From: Phycisphaerales bacterium
GTDB lineage: Bacteria; Planctomycetota; Phycisphaerae; Phycisphaerales; SM1A02
Reading direction: 5' to 3'
NCBI GenBank assembly: GCA_013003065.1
Contig: JABDLI010000024.1
Coordinates: forward strand, 1 to 51,089
Length of the DNA stretch: 51,089 nucleotides
This document shows positions 26,690 to 34,377 of the stretch, in pieces. A program made the position numbers and the translations under genes. The notes under the pieces were generated by a model. The model worked only from the letters and a program-made list of their open reading frames with translations. It had not been told where the DNA came from and ran no database searches. Position 1 is the stretch's first letter; each line of letters begins with the position of its first letter.

Positions 26690-27781
26690 ATGAGGAACAC
26701 CGCCACATCTCGGAGCCCCCGCCCGATCGGGGTCGACATCGGCTCGCGTTGCGTGAAGCTCGCGCAGCTTCGCCGAAGCCGGCACGGATCATCGGTCGTG
26801 GCGGCTTGCGTTCCGCTGCCGGACGGAGATCCCGGCCGCGAGGCGATCATCGCCGCCATTCAGAGCGCACTTCGCGCCGGTGGCTTCTCGGGACGCCGAG
26901 CGGTGGCCGCCGCTCCGCACGAATTGATCGACTACCGCAACATGCGGATGCCGCGGCTGACCGGTGCCGCGTTGGTCGCCGCCGTGCATGAGAACCTCGC
27001 GAGCCATCTCGATGTCCTGCCCGACGCGTACACCTCGCAGATCTTCGACGCCGGCGACGTGTGGGAAGACGACGAGCCGCGTCGCGAGGTGGTCGCCATG
27101 GCGGTCTCGCACGACGGCCTCTTCCCGTTCCTCGACGCGATCGAGGCGGCGGGACTGGTGCCCGCTGCGGTCGATACGGCCCCCGGAGCTGGCCTCCGAG
27201 GCATGCACGCCGCGGACGAATCCGACGATGAGTCGCCCACGGCACGGTTTCTGCTCGACGTCGGCTATTCGGCCACGACGATGGCCATCGTCTGCGGCAC
27301 GAGCGTTCGCTTCGTCCGAAAGCTCGCGCTCGGACTCGTGACGCTCGACGACGACACGGCCGGAGCGCTCTCGGTGTCCCGATCACAGGCAGCGCTGGTT
27401 CGCGACACGCTGGCGGGAAGGACGAACGAGGAGTGGCCGTTGGTCGGCACCGAACACGAAGCGGCGGTGCTGTCCGTTCGAGCGGCCGCCGGTCGCCTCG
27501 CAAAGCAGATGGCGTCCGAGATTCAAAAGAGCGGGCAGTACTACGCCGTGACGTTCCGCACCGGACGCCCGGTCGAGGGAACGGTCGTCGGGGGTGGCAG
27601 CACGGAACGGTGGCTCGTTGACAGCCTGAAGAAGGAGACCGGCGTTGCGTTCGCGGCGATCGAGTCGTCGCCGTGGACGATGCACCCTTCCACGCCCGCC
27701 GCCAGCACGGCCCCGGGCGTGCTCGCGGCGGCGGTCGGCCTCGCTCGCTACGGCGAGCGGGTGACGAGGCGCGTCGCATGA
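26690..27781 (+). CDS. pilM: PilM-like actin-fold assembly ATPase
   Basis: The product is 363 residues. The N-terminal IGVDIGSRCVKLAQL is the phosphate-1 loop of FtsA/PilM proteins. Further features are the LLDVGYSATTMAI nucleotide-binding segment, EIQKSGQYYAVTF and VVGGGSTERWL. PilM is a cytoplasmic platform protein that binds the N-terminus of PilN and coordinates the assembly ATPase. The ATG at 26690 lies 20 bp after the pilin stop, and the stop overlaps the next start (ATGA). The presence of PilM/N/O rather than GspL/M indicates a T4P-like inner-membrane complex. Confidence 0.9.
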   Translation: MRNTATSRSPRPIGVDIGSRCVKLAQLRRSRHGSSVVAACVPLPDGDPGREAIIAAIQSALRAGGFSGRRAVAAAPHELIDYRNMRMPRLTGAALVAAVHENLASHLDVLPDAYTSQIFDAGDVWEDDEPRREVVAMAVSHDGLFPFLDAIEAAGLVPAAVDTAPGAGLRGMHAADESDDESPTARFLLDVGYSATTMAIVCGTSVRFVRKLALGLVTLDDDTAGALSVSRSQAALVRDTLAGRTNEEWPLVGTEHEAAVLSVRAAAGRLAKQMASEIQKSGQYYAVTFRTGRPVEGTVVGGGSTERWLVDSLKKETGVAFAAIESSPWTMHPSTPAASTAPGVLAAAVGLARYGERVTRRVA

Positions 27782-28428
27782 ACGAGAAGAACTTCATCCC
27801 GGAGAGCTATCTCAAGAAGCGGGGCCGACGGGCGACCCGGACGCGCACCGGACTGCTGCTCGCGATGGTGGCGGGGCTCATCGTCGCGTGGATGTTCGTC
27901 ACGCCCGACGATGGTCTCGAGAGGCTGGAGCGGCGGCGAGCAGCCCTCGAAGACGAACTCCTGGCCGCAGAAGGAGCGCACGAAGACCGCGCCGCCGATG
28001 CCGCGGCTCAAACCGAGCTCCAGGATCTGCTCGCCCTTCGCGCGGAGCTGAGTCCGGCGATCCCGATCACGTGGATCGTGAGCTCGATCGCGTCCGCGAT
28101 GCCTCCGGCCATGGGTCTCGGCGAGCTGTCGCTCGTCGTCGAGAGCGGTGACGGCGAGGAGCCGTTCGGGATCGATGAGACGCCGGGCCCGAAACGCGTG
28201 ACGCTCGAAGTGCACCTCGAGGGATTGGCCCCCGATGACGTGACGATTGCACGGTTCATCGGCGGGCTGGATTCGCAGCCGCTCTTCAGCGGGGTCGAGC
28301 TGGGCTTCAGCCGGCCGCTGGAAGGAGCTGCGATCATCGCGCGGGAATTCCAGATCACCGCGAGCGTGGCACTCGATCGGACGTTCGAGCTGGTGACGAG
28401 CGACGCGGGAGGCACTCATGCGGATTGA
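27778..28428 (+). CDS. pilN: PilN-like inner-membrane protein
   Basis: The product is 216 residues. It starts MNEKNFIPESYLKKR; the 'N-F-IP-xYL' motif is how PilN docks into PilM. A single membrane helix follows (LLLAMVAGLIVAWMFV, about 26-41), then a coiled-coil segment (LERLERRRAALEDELLAAEG) and a periplasmic ferredoxin-like domain. It is coupled to PilM by a 4-nt overlap and to the PilO-like gene by an 11-nt overlap. Confidence 0.85.
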   Translation: MNEKNFIPESYLKKRGRRATRTRTGLLLAMVAGLIVAWMFVTPDDGLERLERRRAALEDELLAAEGAHEDRAADAAAQTELQDLLALRAELSPAIPITWIVSSIASAMPPAMGLGELSLVVESGDGEEPFGIDETPGPKRVTLEVHLEGLAPDDVTIARFIGGLDSQPLFSGVELGFSRPLEGAAIIAREFQITASVALDRTFELVTSDAGGTHAD

Positions 28429-28954
28429 CCGTGGTCAATGCCTGTTCCTCGTCGTGCTGATCCTGCTCGTCGTGACGTTCGTGTTCGGCCTGTGGCTGCC
28501 GCGGCGTCAGCGGGCGGAGATGCTCGAACATGACATCGCCGTCGCGCAGCGGGAGCTGGCCGCCGTACGCGACCGCCCGATCGTCGAGCCGGTGAACCCG
28601 ATCGATGCCGAGCGTCTGCGGCAGGAGAGCGAGATCGCCTTGCCGCGTCAGCCCCAGCTCGGACCGCTCCTCGAACGACTCAGTGCCGACCTCGAGGCAG
28701 TCGGCCTCACGGTGCGCGAGCTTCGTGCCGAATCGGTCGTGCGGCAGTCCGAGGTCGACCGGATCCCGATCCTGTTGGAGTGCAGCGGCACCTATGCAGG
28801 CTTGCGTGAGCTCATCCGCCGCATCGAGGACTACGAACGGCTCGTGCGGATCGATCGCCTGGGTGTCTCCGGTGATGCCGTCGCCGCCCCCGGGAATCTC
28901 GACGCCGGGATGGAGCTCTCCACCTTCATCCGCGTGGCGGAGGACGCGCCATGA
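28418..28954 (+). CDS. pilO: PilO-like inner-membrane protein
   Basis: The product is 178 residues: one membrane helix (LFLVVLILLVVTFVFGLWLP, about 9-28), a coiled coil (MLEHDIAVAQRELAAVRDRP), then a periplasmic domain with LPRQPQLGPLLERLSADLEA and TYAGLRELIRRIEDYERLV, features of PilO/GspM. It would heterodimerise with the PilN-like protein to link platform and outer membrane. Overlapping start and stop codons on both sides show a tightly coupled operon. Confidence 0.82.
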   Translation: MRIDRGQCLFLVVLILLVVTFVFGLWLPRRQRAEMLEHDIAVAQRELAAVRDRPIVEPVNPIDAERLRQESEIALPRQPQLGPLLERLSADLEAVGLTVRELRAESVVRQSEVDRIPILLECSGTYAGLRELIRRIEDYERLVRIDRLGVSGDAVAAPGNLDAGMELSTFIRVAEDAP

Positions 28955-29499
28955 GCAGTCGACGTTCGAGTCGGGGGCACACCCGTGCCAAGGCGTCGCG
29001 ACAACGGAAGGTCGCCGGACTGGTGATGCTGACCACGGTGTGCGCCGTCATCTGGGGCCGCAACATCTGGCTCGATGCGCCGCGGGACGCCAAGGCCTCG
29101 GTCGACGTGCTCGACGCGCCCGCGAATGAAGACGCCGAACCCGCCGGTTCGGCAGCGCGGCGAGCCGGCCGGCCGGTGACGCTGACGCTCGGGGACGGCG
29201 CCGACCGCGATCCGTTCGTCCTCGATGTTGCCGCATACGAGCACCGGGAGGTCGCTCCCGAGCCCGAGACGCCCATCGTCGAGCCGGAGGCGATCGACTA
29301 CGGCCCCGAGCTTCGGACGCTGCGTCTGCAGGGCACGTTCCTCGGCAGTGATCCCCGTGCGTTGATCAACAACCGGATATTCGTCATCGGCGACACCATC
29401 CGGGGCTTTCGCGTGGAGGCGATCGCCAAACGCCAGGTGACGCTCGTCAAGGACGGCGTTCGGTTCGACCTGGAGATGGAGCGTTCACGCGAACCCTGA
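28951..29499 (+). CDS. PilP/GspC-like periplasmic linker protein
   Basis: The product is 182 residues: a basic N-terminus, one membrane helix (VAGLVMLTTVCAVIWG), a flexible Pro/Glu-rich linker, then a small beta domain (LRLQGTFLGSDPRALINNRI, FVIGDTIRGFRVEAIAKRQV) that resembles the homology region of GspC/PilP/GspB, which contacts the secretin. Similarity is by pattern and position, so the assignment is moderate. The start overlaps the PilO-like stop (ATGA), and its stop overlaps the GspE start by 1 nt. Confidence 0.65.
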   Translation: MSSRRSSRGHTRAKASRQRKVAGLVMLTTVCAVIWGRNIWLDAPRDAKASVDVLDAPANEDAEPAGSAARRAGRPVTLTLGDGADRDPFVLDVAAYEHREVAPEPETPIVEPEAIDYGPELRTLRLQGTFLGSDPRALINNRIFVIGDTIRGFRVEAIAKRQVTLVKDGVRFDLEMERSREP

Positions 29500-31316
29500 T
29501 GACGAACGAACCAAGAGAATCCGGTGCGGTCAATACCGCCACGCGTCGCGGGGTGCCGCAGTTGGGTGCGCTCGTGATCGAGCGTGGGCTCATCACGCCC
29601 GAGCAGCTCGAGCACGCACTGACATATCAGCGTGAGAAGCGGCCGACCCGCCTCCTCGGTCAGGTGCTGCTCGAGCTCGGCGTCGTCACGCCCGAGGATC
29701 TGGTGTCGACGCTCGCCGATGCGGCCAACGTCCCGTTCCTGAAGATCACGCCGCCGATGGTGGATCTCGACGCGTTTGCATTGCTGCCACGCAAGTTCAT
29801 CGACAAGAACAACGCGTTGCCGGTCTCGTTGTCCGAGGAGCGGTTGACGGTGGCCCTCGAGGACTTCACGAACGTATTTCTCGTGGAGGACATCGAGCGT
29901 CTCGCCGGTCACACGGTGCACCTGGTCGCGGCGACCCGGCGGAACATCCGGGAGGTGCTCGCGTCGCTCTCCCGCAGCCACGAGGAGTTCGCGTTCGACC
30001 AGATCATCGAGGACATGACGAACGACGACCTCACCGTGCTCGACCAGGGCAGCGAGGACTTCGACGACCTGGAACACGCGGCGTCCGATTCGCCGGTCAT
30101 CAAGCTCGTCAACCACATCGTGCAGGGGGCGATCCACGAAGGGGCGAGCGACATCCACATCGAGCCCGATCAGGGGCGTTGTCGCGTGCGGTACCGGATC
30201 GACGGCGATCTGGTGGAGCGGCTCGAACCCCCCATCGGCTTCCTGCCCGCCGTCGTGAGCCGCATCAAGATCATGGCGACGTTGGACATTGCCGAGCGTC
30301 GCGTGCCGCAGGACGGCAGCATCACGGTCGCTCTCGACGACCGCCCGATCGATCTGCGGGTGTCGACGATGCCGACGAAGTTCGGCGAGAAGGTCGTTAT
30401 CCGAGTGATCGATCACAAGGGCACGGTGCTCGATCTTGCCCGCCTCGGATTCCGCGGCGAGATGCTCGGTCCGCTGCGCGAGGCCATCACCGAGCCGAAT
30501 GGCGTCGTCCTGGTGACGGGACCCACGGGCAGTGGCAAGTCGACGACGCTGTACGCGTGCCTCTCGGAGATTGCCTCCACGAAGCTGAACGTGAGCACGA
30601 TCGAGGATCCGGTCGAATACAACCTGTTCGGCATCAACCAATCGCAGGTCAACGACAAAGCGGGGTTCACCTTCGCTCGCGCGTTGCGCGCGTTGCTCCG
30701 CCAGGATCCCGACGTCATCATGGTGGGCGAGATTCGCGACGCCGAGACGGCGCGGATCGCGGTGCAGGCGGCGCTCACGGGCCATCTCGTCTTGTCGACG
30801 CTCCACACCAATGATGCGCCGAGCGCGATCACCCGACTGGTCAACATGCAGGTCGAGCCGTACCTCGTGGCGGCATCGTTGCGGGCGGTCGTCGCGCAGC
30901 GACTCGTCCGGCACATCTGCAGCTTCTGCCAGGAGCCGGCCACGCTCGACGAGGTCGCGGACGGAGCGTTGCGGCGTATGTTCGGCGGCACGCTGCCAGC
31001 GGAGACCTTTTTCCGCGGGGCCGGCTGCGGTCGTTGTCGCGGCACCGGCAGCCTCGGTCGGGTCGGCATCTACGAGCTGCTCGTGCCCGATCCGGAGCTG
31101 TTGGAGGCGATCTCGCAGGGTGCCCCCTTGCAGGAGCTCCGGCGGCGAGCCCGGACCGCCGGCTGCGTGACGTTGCGTGAAGACGGTCTCGCGAAAGTGC
31201 GCGAAGGCGTGATCGGAGTGGACGCGTTTCTCTCGATCGTGGCCCGTCGCGACGAGGCGGGCGCACCAAGTGCAGCCGAGGACGTGTGGCACGTGCCATC
31301 ACGGCAGAGCGACTGA
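29499..31316 (+). CDS. gspE: GspE/PilB-type assembly ATPase
   Basis: The product is 605 residues. An N-terminal MshEN (T2SSE_N) domain of about 130 residues (LGALVIERGLITPEQLEHAL) often binds c-di-GMP in MshE relatives. The ATPase core has Walker A GPTGSGKST (341-349), the Walker B region DPDVIMVGEIRD (403-414) and the His box STLHTND (433-439). Zinc-binding cysteines follow (CSFC and CGRC), typical of GspE/PilB and absent from PilT. It powers pseudopilus assembly in the cytoplasm. The start is fused to the preceding stop (TGATG). Confidence 0.96.
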   Translation: MTNEPRESGAVNTATRRGVPQLGALVIERGLITPEQLEHALTYQREKRPTRLLGQVLLELGVVTPEDLVSTLADAANVPFLKITPPMVDLDAFALLPRKFIDKNNALPVSLSEERLTVALEDFTNVFLVEDIERLAGHTVHLVAATRRNIREVLASLSRSHEEFAFDQIIEDMTNDDLTVLDQGSEDFDDLEHAASDSPVIKLVNHIVQGAIHEGASDIHIEPDQGRCRVRYRIDGDLVERLEPPIGFLPAVVSRIKIMATLDIAERRVPQDGSITVALDDRPIDLRVSTMPTKFGEKVVIRVIDHKGTVLDLARLGFRGEMLGPLREAITEPNGVVLVTGPTGSGKSTTLYACLSEIASTKLNVSTIEDPVEYNLFGINQSQVNDKAGFTFARALRALLRQDPDVIMVGEIRDAETARIAVQAALTGHLVLSTLHTNDAPSAITRLVNMQVEPYLVAASLRAVVAQRLVRHICSFCQEPATLDEVADGALRRMFGGTLPAETFFRGAGCGRCRGTGSLGRVGIYELLVPDPELLEAISQGAPLQELRRRARTAGCVTLREDGLAKVREGVIGVDAFLSIVARRDEAGAPSAAEDVWHVPSRQSD

Positions 31317-31349
31317 GCCCGGACGACGGCCGCCAGGCGGAGGGTCACG

Positions 31350-32534
31350 ATGCAGCAGACGAAGACCAAGGAGCGTGCGGCCCGGGGTGCCCCCGCCTCG
31401 CGTTTCTCTGCCGTCGTGGCCGAAGAGGGCGGACGCCCGAGCATGTCGGCGACGGGGAGCCACCGGTCCGGTGAGACCACCCGCCGCGGTCCGCGTGTCC
31501 GACGCGACGACGTCACGCTGCTGGCAACGCAACTGGCGATCATGCTGGACACGGGCGTGCCGCTGGCCGAGGCGCTCGGCAGCGTGGCGACCCGCACGAC
31601 GGACGGGCGTTTCGCGACGCTGCTGGACAAGGTCGTCGAGTCCGTGGAGGCGGGCGAGCCGCTCTCGCACGCGCTCGGTCAGCATCGCGGGTCTTTTCCG
31701 ACGATCATGATCGCGCTGCTGCGGGCGAGTGAAGCCAGCGGCACGATGAGCGAGATGCTCGAGCGGATCGCCGGCTACCTGGCGAAAGAGCAGCAGACCA
31801 TCAAGAAGATCCGGGGGGCGATGGCCTACCCCTTCTTCATGTTCCTCATGTGCATCGGCATCACCGTCTTTCTGCTGACGGCGATCATGCCCCGGTTCGT
31901 GTCGATCTACGAGGGTCGGGGGGCGGCGTTGCCGGCGACGACCCGGTTTCTCATGACGCTCAGCGGTGTCCTGACCGAGCACTGGCCGGTGTGCATCGCC
32001 GGTCTGATCGGGCTCGTCATCACAGCGCTGATCTGGGCACGGACCAAGCGGGGTCGCCAGCAGAAGGACTGGCTGAAGCTGCATCTGCCCGTGATGTCCG
32101 GACTCGTGCGCAAGCTCTACCTCAGCCGTGGTTGCCGGACGCTCGGGACCATGGTCGAGACCGGCGTGCCGCTGCTCGAGTCGATCACGATCGTTCGTGA
32201 CGTGACTCCGAACGTCTACTTCGAACGGCTCTGGGACGACGTCGATGACGCGTTGCGGCAGGGGCGTCCGATGAGCGAGCGGATGTTCGAATCCGATGTC
32301 ATCCCCGACCACGTGGCCCAGATGATCGAGAGCGGCGAGAGCGCCGGCCGGCTCGGGCCGGTGCTGTCTCGGGTGGCGGGATTCTGCGAGGACGACTTCG
32401 ATCAGGCGGTCAAGACGGCGACCCAGTTCATCGAACCGGTGATGATCGTCGTCATGGGCTCCATCATCGGTTTCGTGGCGATCTCGCTGCTCATCCCGAT
32501 CTTCGGCGTCGGCGACGTCATCGCCGGCGGATGA
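31350..32534 (+). CDS. gspF: GspF/PilC-type inner-membrane platform protein
   Basis: The product is 394 residues. A basic, low-complexity N-terminus of about 50 residues precedes two T2SSF repeats: LLATQLAIMLDTGVPLAEAL...EASGTMSEMLERIA, and LGTMVETGVPLLESI...MIESGESAGRLGPVLSRVA. Membrane helices are AYPFFMFLMCIGITVFLLTA, VCIAGLIGLVITALIWA and VMIVVMGSIIGFVAISLLIP. GGAGG is 6-8 nt before the ATG. Its stop lies only 7 bp from the stop of a convergent GspH-like gene. Confidence 0.95.
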   Translation: MQQTKTKERAARGAPASRFSAVVAEEGGRPSMSATGSHRSGETTRRGPRVRRDDVTLLATQLAIMLDTGVPLAEALGSVATRTTDGRFATLLDKVVESVEAGEPLSHALGQHRGSFPTIMIALLRASEASGTMSEMLERIAGYLAKEQQTIKKIRGAMAYPFFMFLMCIGITVFLLTAIMPRFVSIYEGRGAALPATTRFLMTLSGVLTEHWPVCIAGLIGLVITALIWARTKRGRQQKDWLKLHLPVMSGLVRKLYLSRGCRTLGTMVETGVPLLESITIVRDVTPNVYFERLWDDVDDALRQGRPMSERMFESDVIPDHVAQMIESGESAGRLGPVLSRVAGFCEDDFDQAVKTATQFIEPVMIVVMGSIIGFVAISLLIPIFGVGDVIAGG

Positions 32535-32541
32535 TCGATCG

Positions 32542-33078
32542 TCAGCGGATCTCGCCGATCGACAGTTCGCCGGTGTCGGACGTGACGGTGATCGTGACCT
32601 CGCGATCGCCGAGCGCGAGGGTGATCGTCGCCGCGTCGGTCTGATCCAGCTCGCCCCACGCGCCGAAGCCGAGGACGTCGTCGCCGCCCAGCGCGAGCCG
32701 CCGAAACGTGACGCCCAGAAGATCGGCCGCGCGGCCAACGCCGAACCGCGTCTCGTACGGTTGCCCGTCACCGGGGTGGGTTATCGGCACGTCGGGCGTG
32801 GAGGCGGCGACGACGCGGTAGGACCGCTCGCGAGCGTCGAAGACGACGAGACGCGGATCACCGCCGTGCGACATCGACTCGGCCTGGGCGTACTCCAGAT
32901 CGGCCGCGAGGAGCCGCGTCGCGGCCCGGAGACGGGCTCGGTCGGCGGCGCCCATCGTCGGGACGACGAGACCGGCCAGGATCGCCAGGACCGCCACCAC
33001 CATCAGCAGCTCCACGAGCGTGAAGCCCTGGGCACGCGGGCGGCCGCGTCGGTTCCGAAGGGCGGGAGGCAGAGACAC
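32542..33078 (-). CDS. gspH: GspH-like minor pseudopilin on the opposite strand
   Basis: The product is 178 residues from a GTG at 33078. The prepilin leader ends RPRAQG and is followed by FTLVELLMVVAVLAILAGLV, then a GspH-style domain (TRLLAADLEYAQAESMSHGG, a hallmark of GspH/FimT) and a beta-rich C-terminus. No ATG is available before the leader and no good ribosome site is seen, so the start is a best guess. It is the only gene of the cluster on the minus strand, convergent with gspF and divergent from the GspI-like gene, suggesting inversion or separate control. Confidence 0.85.
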   Translation of the reverse strand: MSLPPALRNRRGRPRAQGFTLVELLMVVAVLAILAGLVVPTMGAADRARLRAATRLLAADLEYAQAESMSHGGDPRLVVFDARERSYRVVAASTPDVPITHPGDGQPYETRFGVGRAADLLGVTFRRLALGGDDVLGFGAWGELDQTDAATITLALGDREVTITVTSDTGELSIGEIR

Positions 33079-33292
33079 GAAAGAAGTGTCGTCCGCATTG
33101 CCGGTCGAGTTTGGCCTATCCCGTCCGTCGCCGCCGCTCGGTCGACGCCGTCTGTAGGGGTTGCGGCGATCGTGCCGGCAGGTGGCGGGCGACCACGGCC
33201 GAGGGGCTTGGATGAGCGTCCGTGCAATCGTACGTTGACAGCGTTCCGGTTCGCGCGGAGGGATCACGAGCCGGACGACCAGGGATGCACTC

Positions 33293-33775
33293 ATGCAACG
33301 AGTGGCGACAATTCGACGGCGTTGGCGTGGCCTTTCCATCGTGGAGGCGTTGTTGGCCCTCGTCGTTCTCCAGGTCGCGGTGCTGTCGGTCAGCTACGCG
33401 GTCGGCGCGGGGACGAATCGCGGCGATGACGCCGAGACCGACATGCTGCGGGTCGAGGCCGCGGAGACGCTGCTGGAGCGGATCCTGGCGTTGCCCGTCG
33501 ACGATCCCCAGGGTCCGACGCAACCGGGCCCCGAGCCCGGCGAGACGCCCGAGACGTTCGACAACACCGACGACTACCACGGGTTCACCGACGAGCTGCC
33601 GGCGCGTCCGTCCGACCCGCGTGTCCTCCGACGCGTCGTTGCCGTCACCGCCGAGCGTCGCGAGCTCGCCGGTCTGGGGGCCGCGGTCGACGGGATGCTG
33701 GTGACGGTGACCGTCGATGGCGACGACGTCAGGCCGTGGTCGCTGACCCGGTTTGTCCCGGGGGGTGCGCGATGA
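33293..33775 (+). CDS. GspI/PilV-like minor pseudopilin
   Basis: The product is 160 residues. A short leader ending RRRWRG precedes LSIVEALLALVVLQVAVLSV, the prepilin N-terminal helix with Glu5 (IVEAL, as in GspI/PilV). The rest is acidic, with no conserved cysteines. It begins a three-gene overlapping set (I-, J-, K-like) that in T2SS forms the pilus tip. The stop overlaps the next ATG (ATGA). The ribosome site is weak. Confidence 0.8.
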   Translation: MQRVATIRRRWRGLSIVEALLALVVLQVAVLSVSYAVGAGTNRGDDAETDMLRVEAAETLLERILALPVDDPQGPTQPGPEPGETPETFDNTDDYHGFTDELPARPSDPRVLRRVVAVTAERRELAGLGAAVDGMLVTVTVDGDDVRPWSLTRFVPGGAR

Positions 33776-34377
33776 GACGGCGCCGGTCCTTGTCACCGCG
33801 TCCCGGCTTCACCATGGCCGAGGTCCTGGTGTCGCTCACCATCCTCTCCATGGTGGGGGCCGGGGTCGCCAGCATGCTGACGGCAGTCTCGCAAGGCACG
33901 ACGGCCCAAACCGCCACGCAGCGGGTCACGGTCAAGCGACGAGTCCTCACCAGCCGTGTCGATGCGGCGTTGCGTTCTTCGTGCCGTGTCCTTGCGATCG
34001 GTCGGGACGTCGTCGTGCTCTGGACCGGCGATTCGCGTGCCAACGGTCTGCCGGACCTCTCGGAGCTGCGGCGGATCGAGTGGCGCGCCGGGTCCGGCGA
34101 GATGTGGATGTACGCGGCCAGGCCCGATCTCGACGAGAAACGCGATCGAACCTTCACGTTCGACCAGAACTTCGAGACACTCACCCGCATCTGGCGTCGT
34201 TCGAAGTACTTCCCCGGCCAGCGGTGGGGACGCGACATCGTCGCGTGGGAGCCGTCCGTCGACTCCGGCGCGCTCGGCGACGTGCGGCTCGTGCGGTATG
34301 ACATCACGGTCCGCAACGATGACGGCTCCGAGGCCATTGCGACCCGCGCGGTTGCACTGCGGGGGCGGGTCCCATGA
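33772..34377 (+). CDS. GspJ/PilW-like minor pseudopilin
   Basis: The product is 201 residues. The leader ends PRPG and is followed by FTMAEVLVSLTILSMVGAGV, with Glu5 (FTMAEVLVSLTIL), typical of GspJ. The C-terminal beta-rich part (DVVVLWTGDSRANGLPDLSE, RIEWRAGSGEMWMY) resembles GspJ-type comparison strands seen in planctomycete pilins. It overlaps both neighbours (ATGA at each end), so it is co-translated with the GspI-like and the PilX/LamG proteins. Confidence 0.8.
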   Translation: MRRRRSLSPRPGFTMAEVLVSLTILSMVGAGVASMLTAVSQGTTAQTATQRVTVKRRVLTSRVDAALRSSCRVLAIGRDVVVLWTGDSRANGLPDLSELRRIEWRAGSGEMWMYAARPDLDEKRDRTFTFDQNFETLTRIWRRSKYFPGQRWGRDIVAWEPSVDSGALGDVRLVRYDITVRNDDGSEAIATRAVALRGRVP

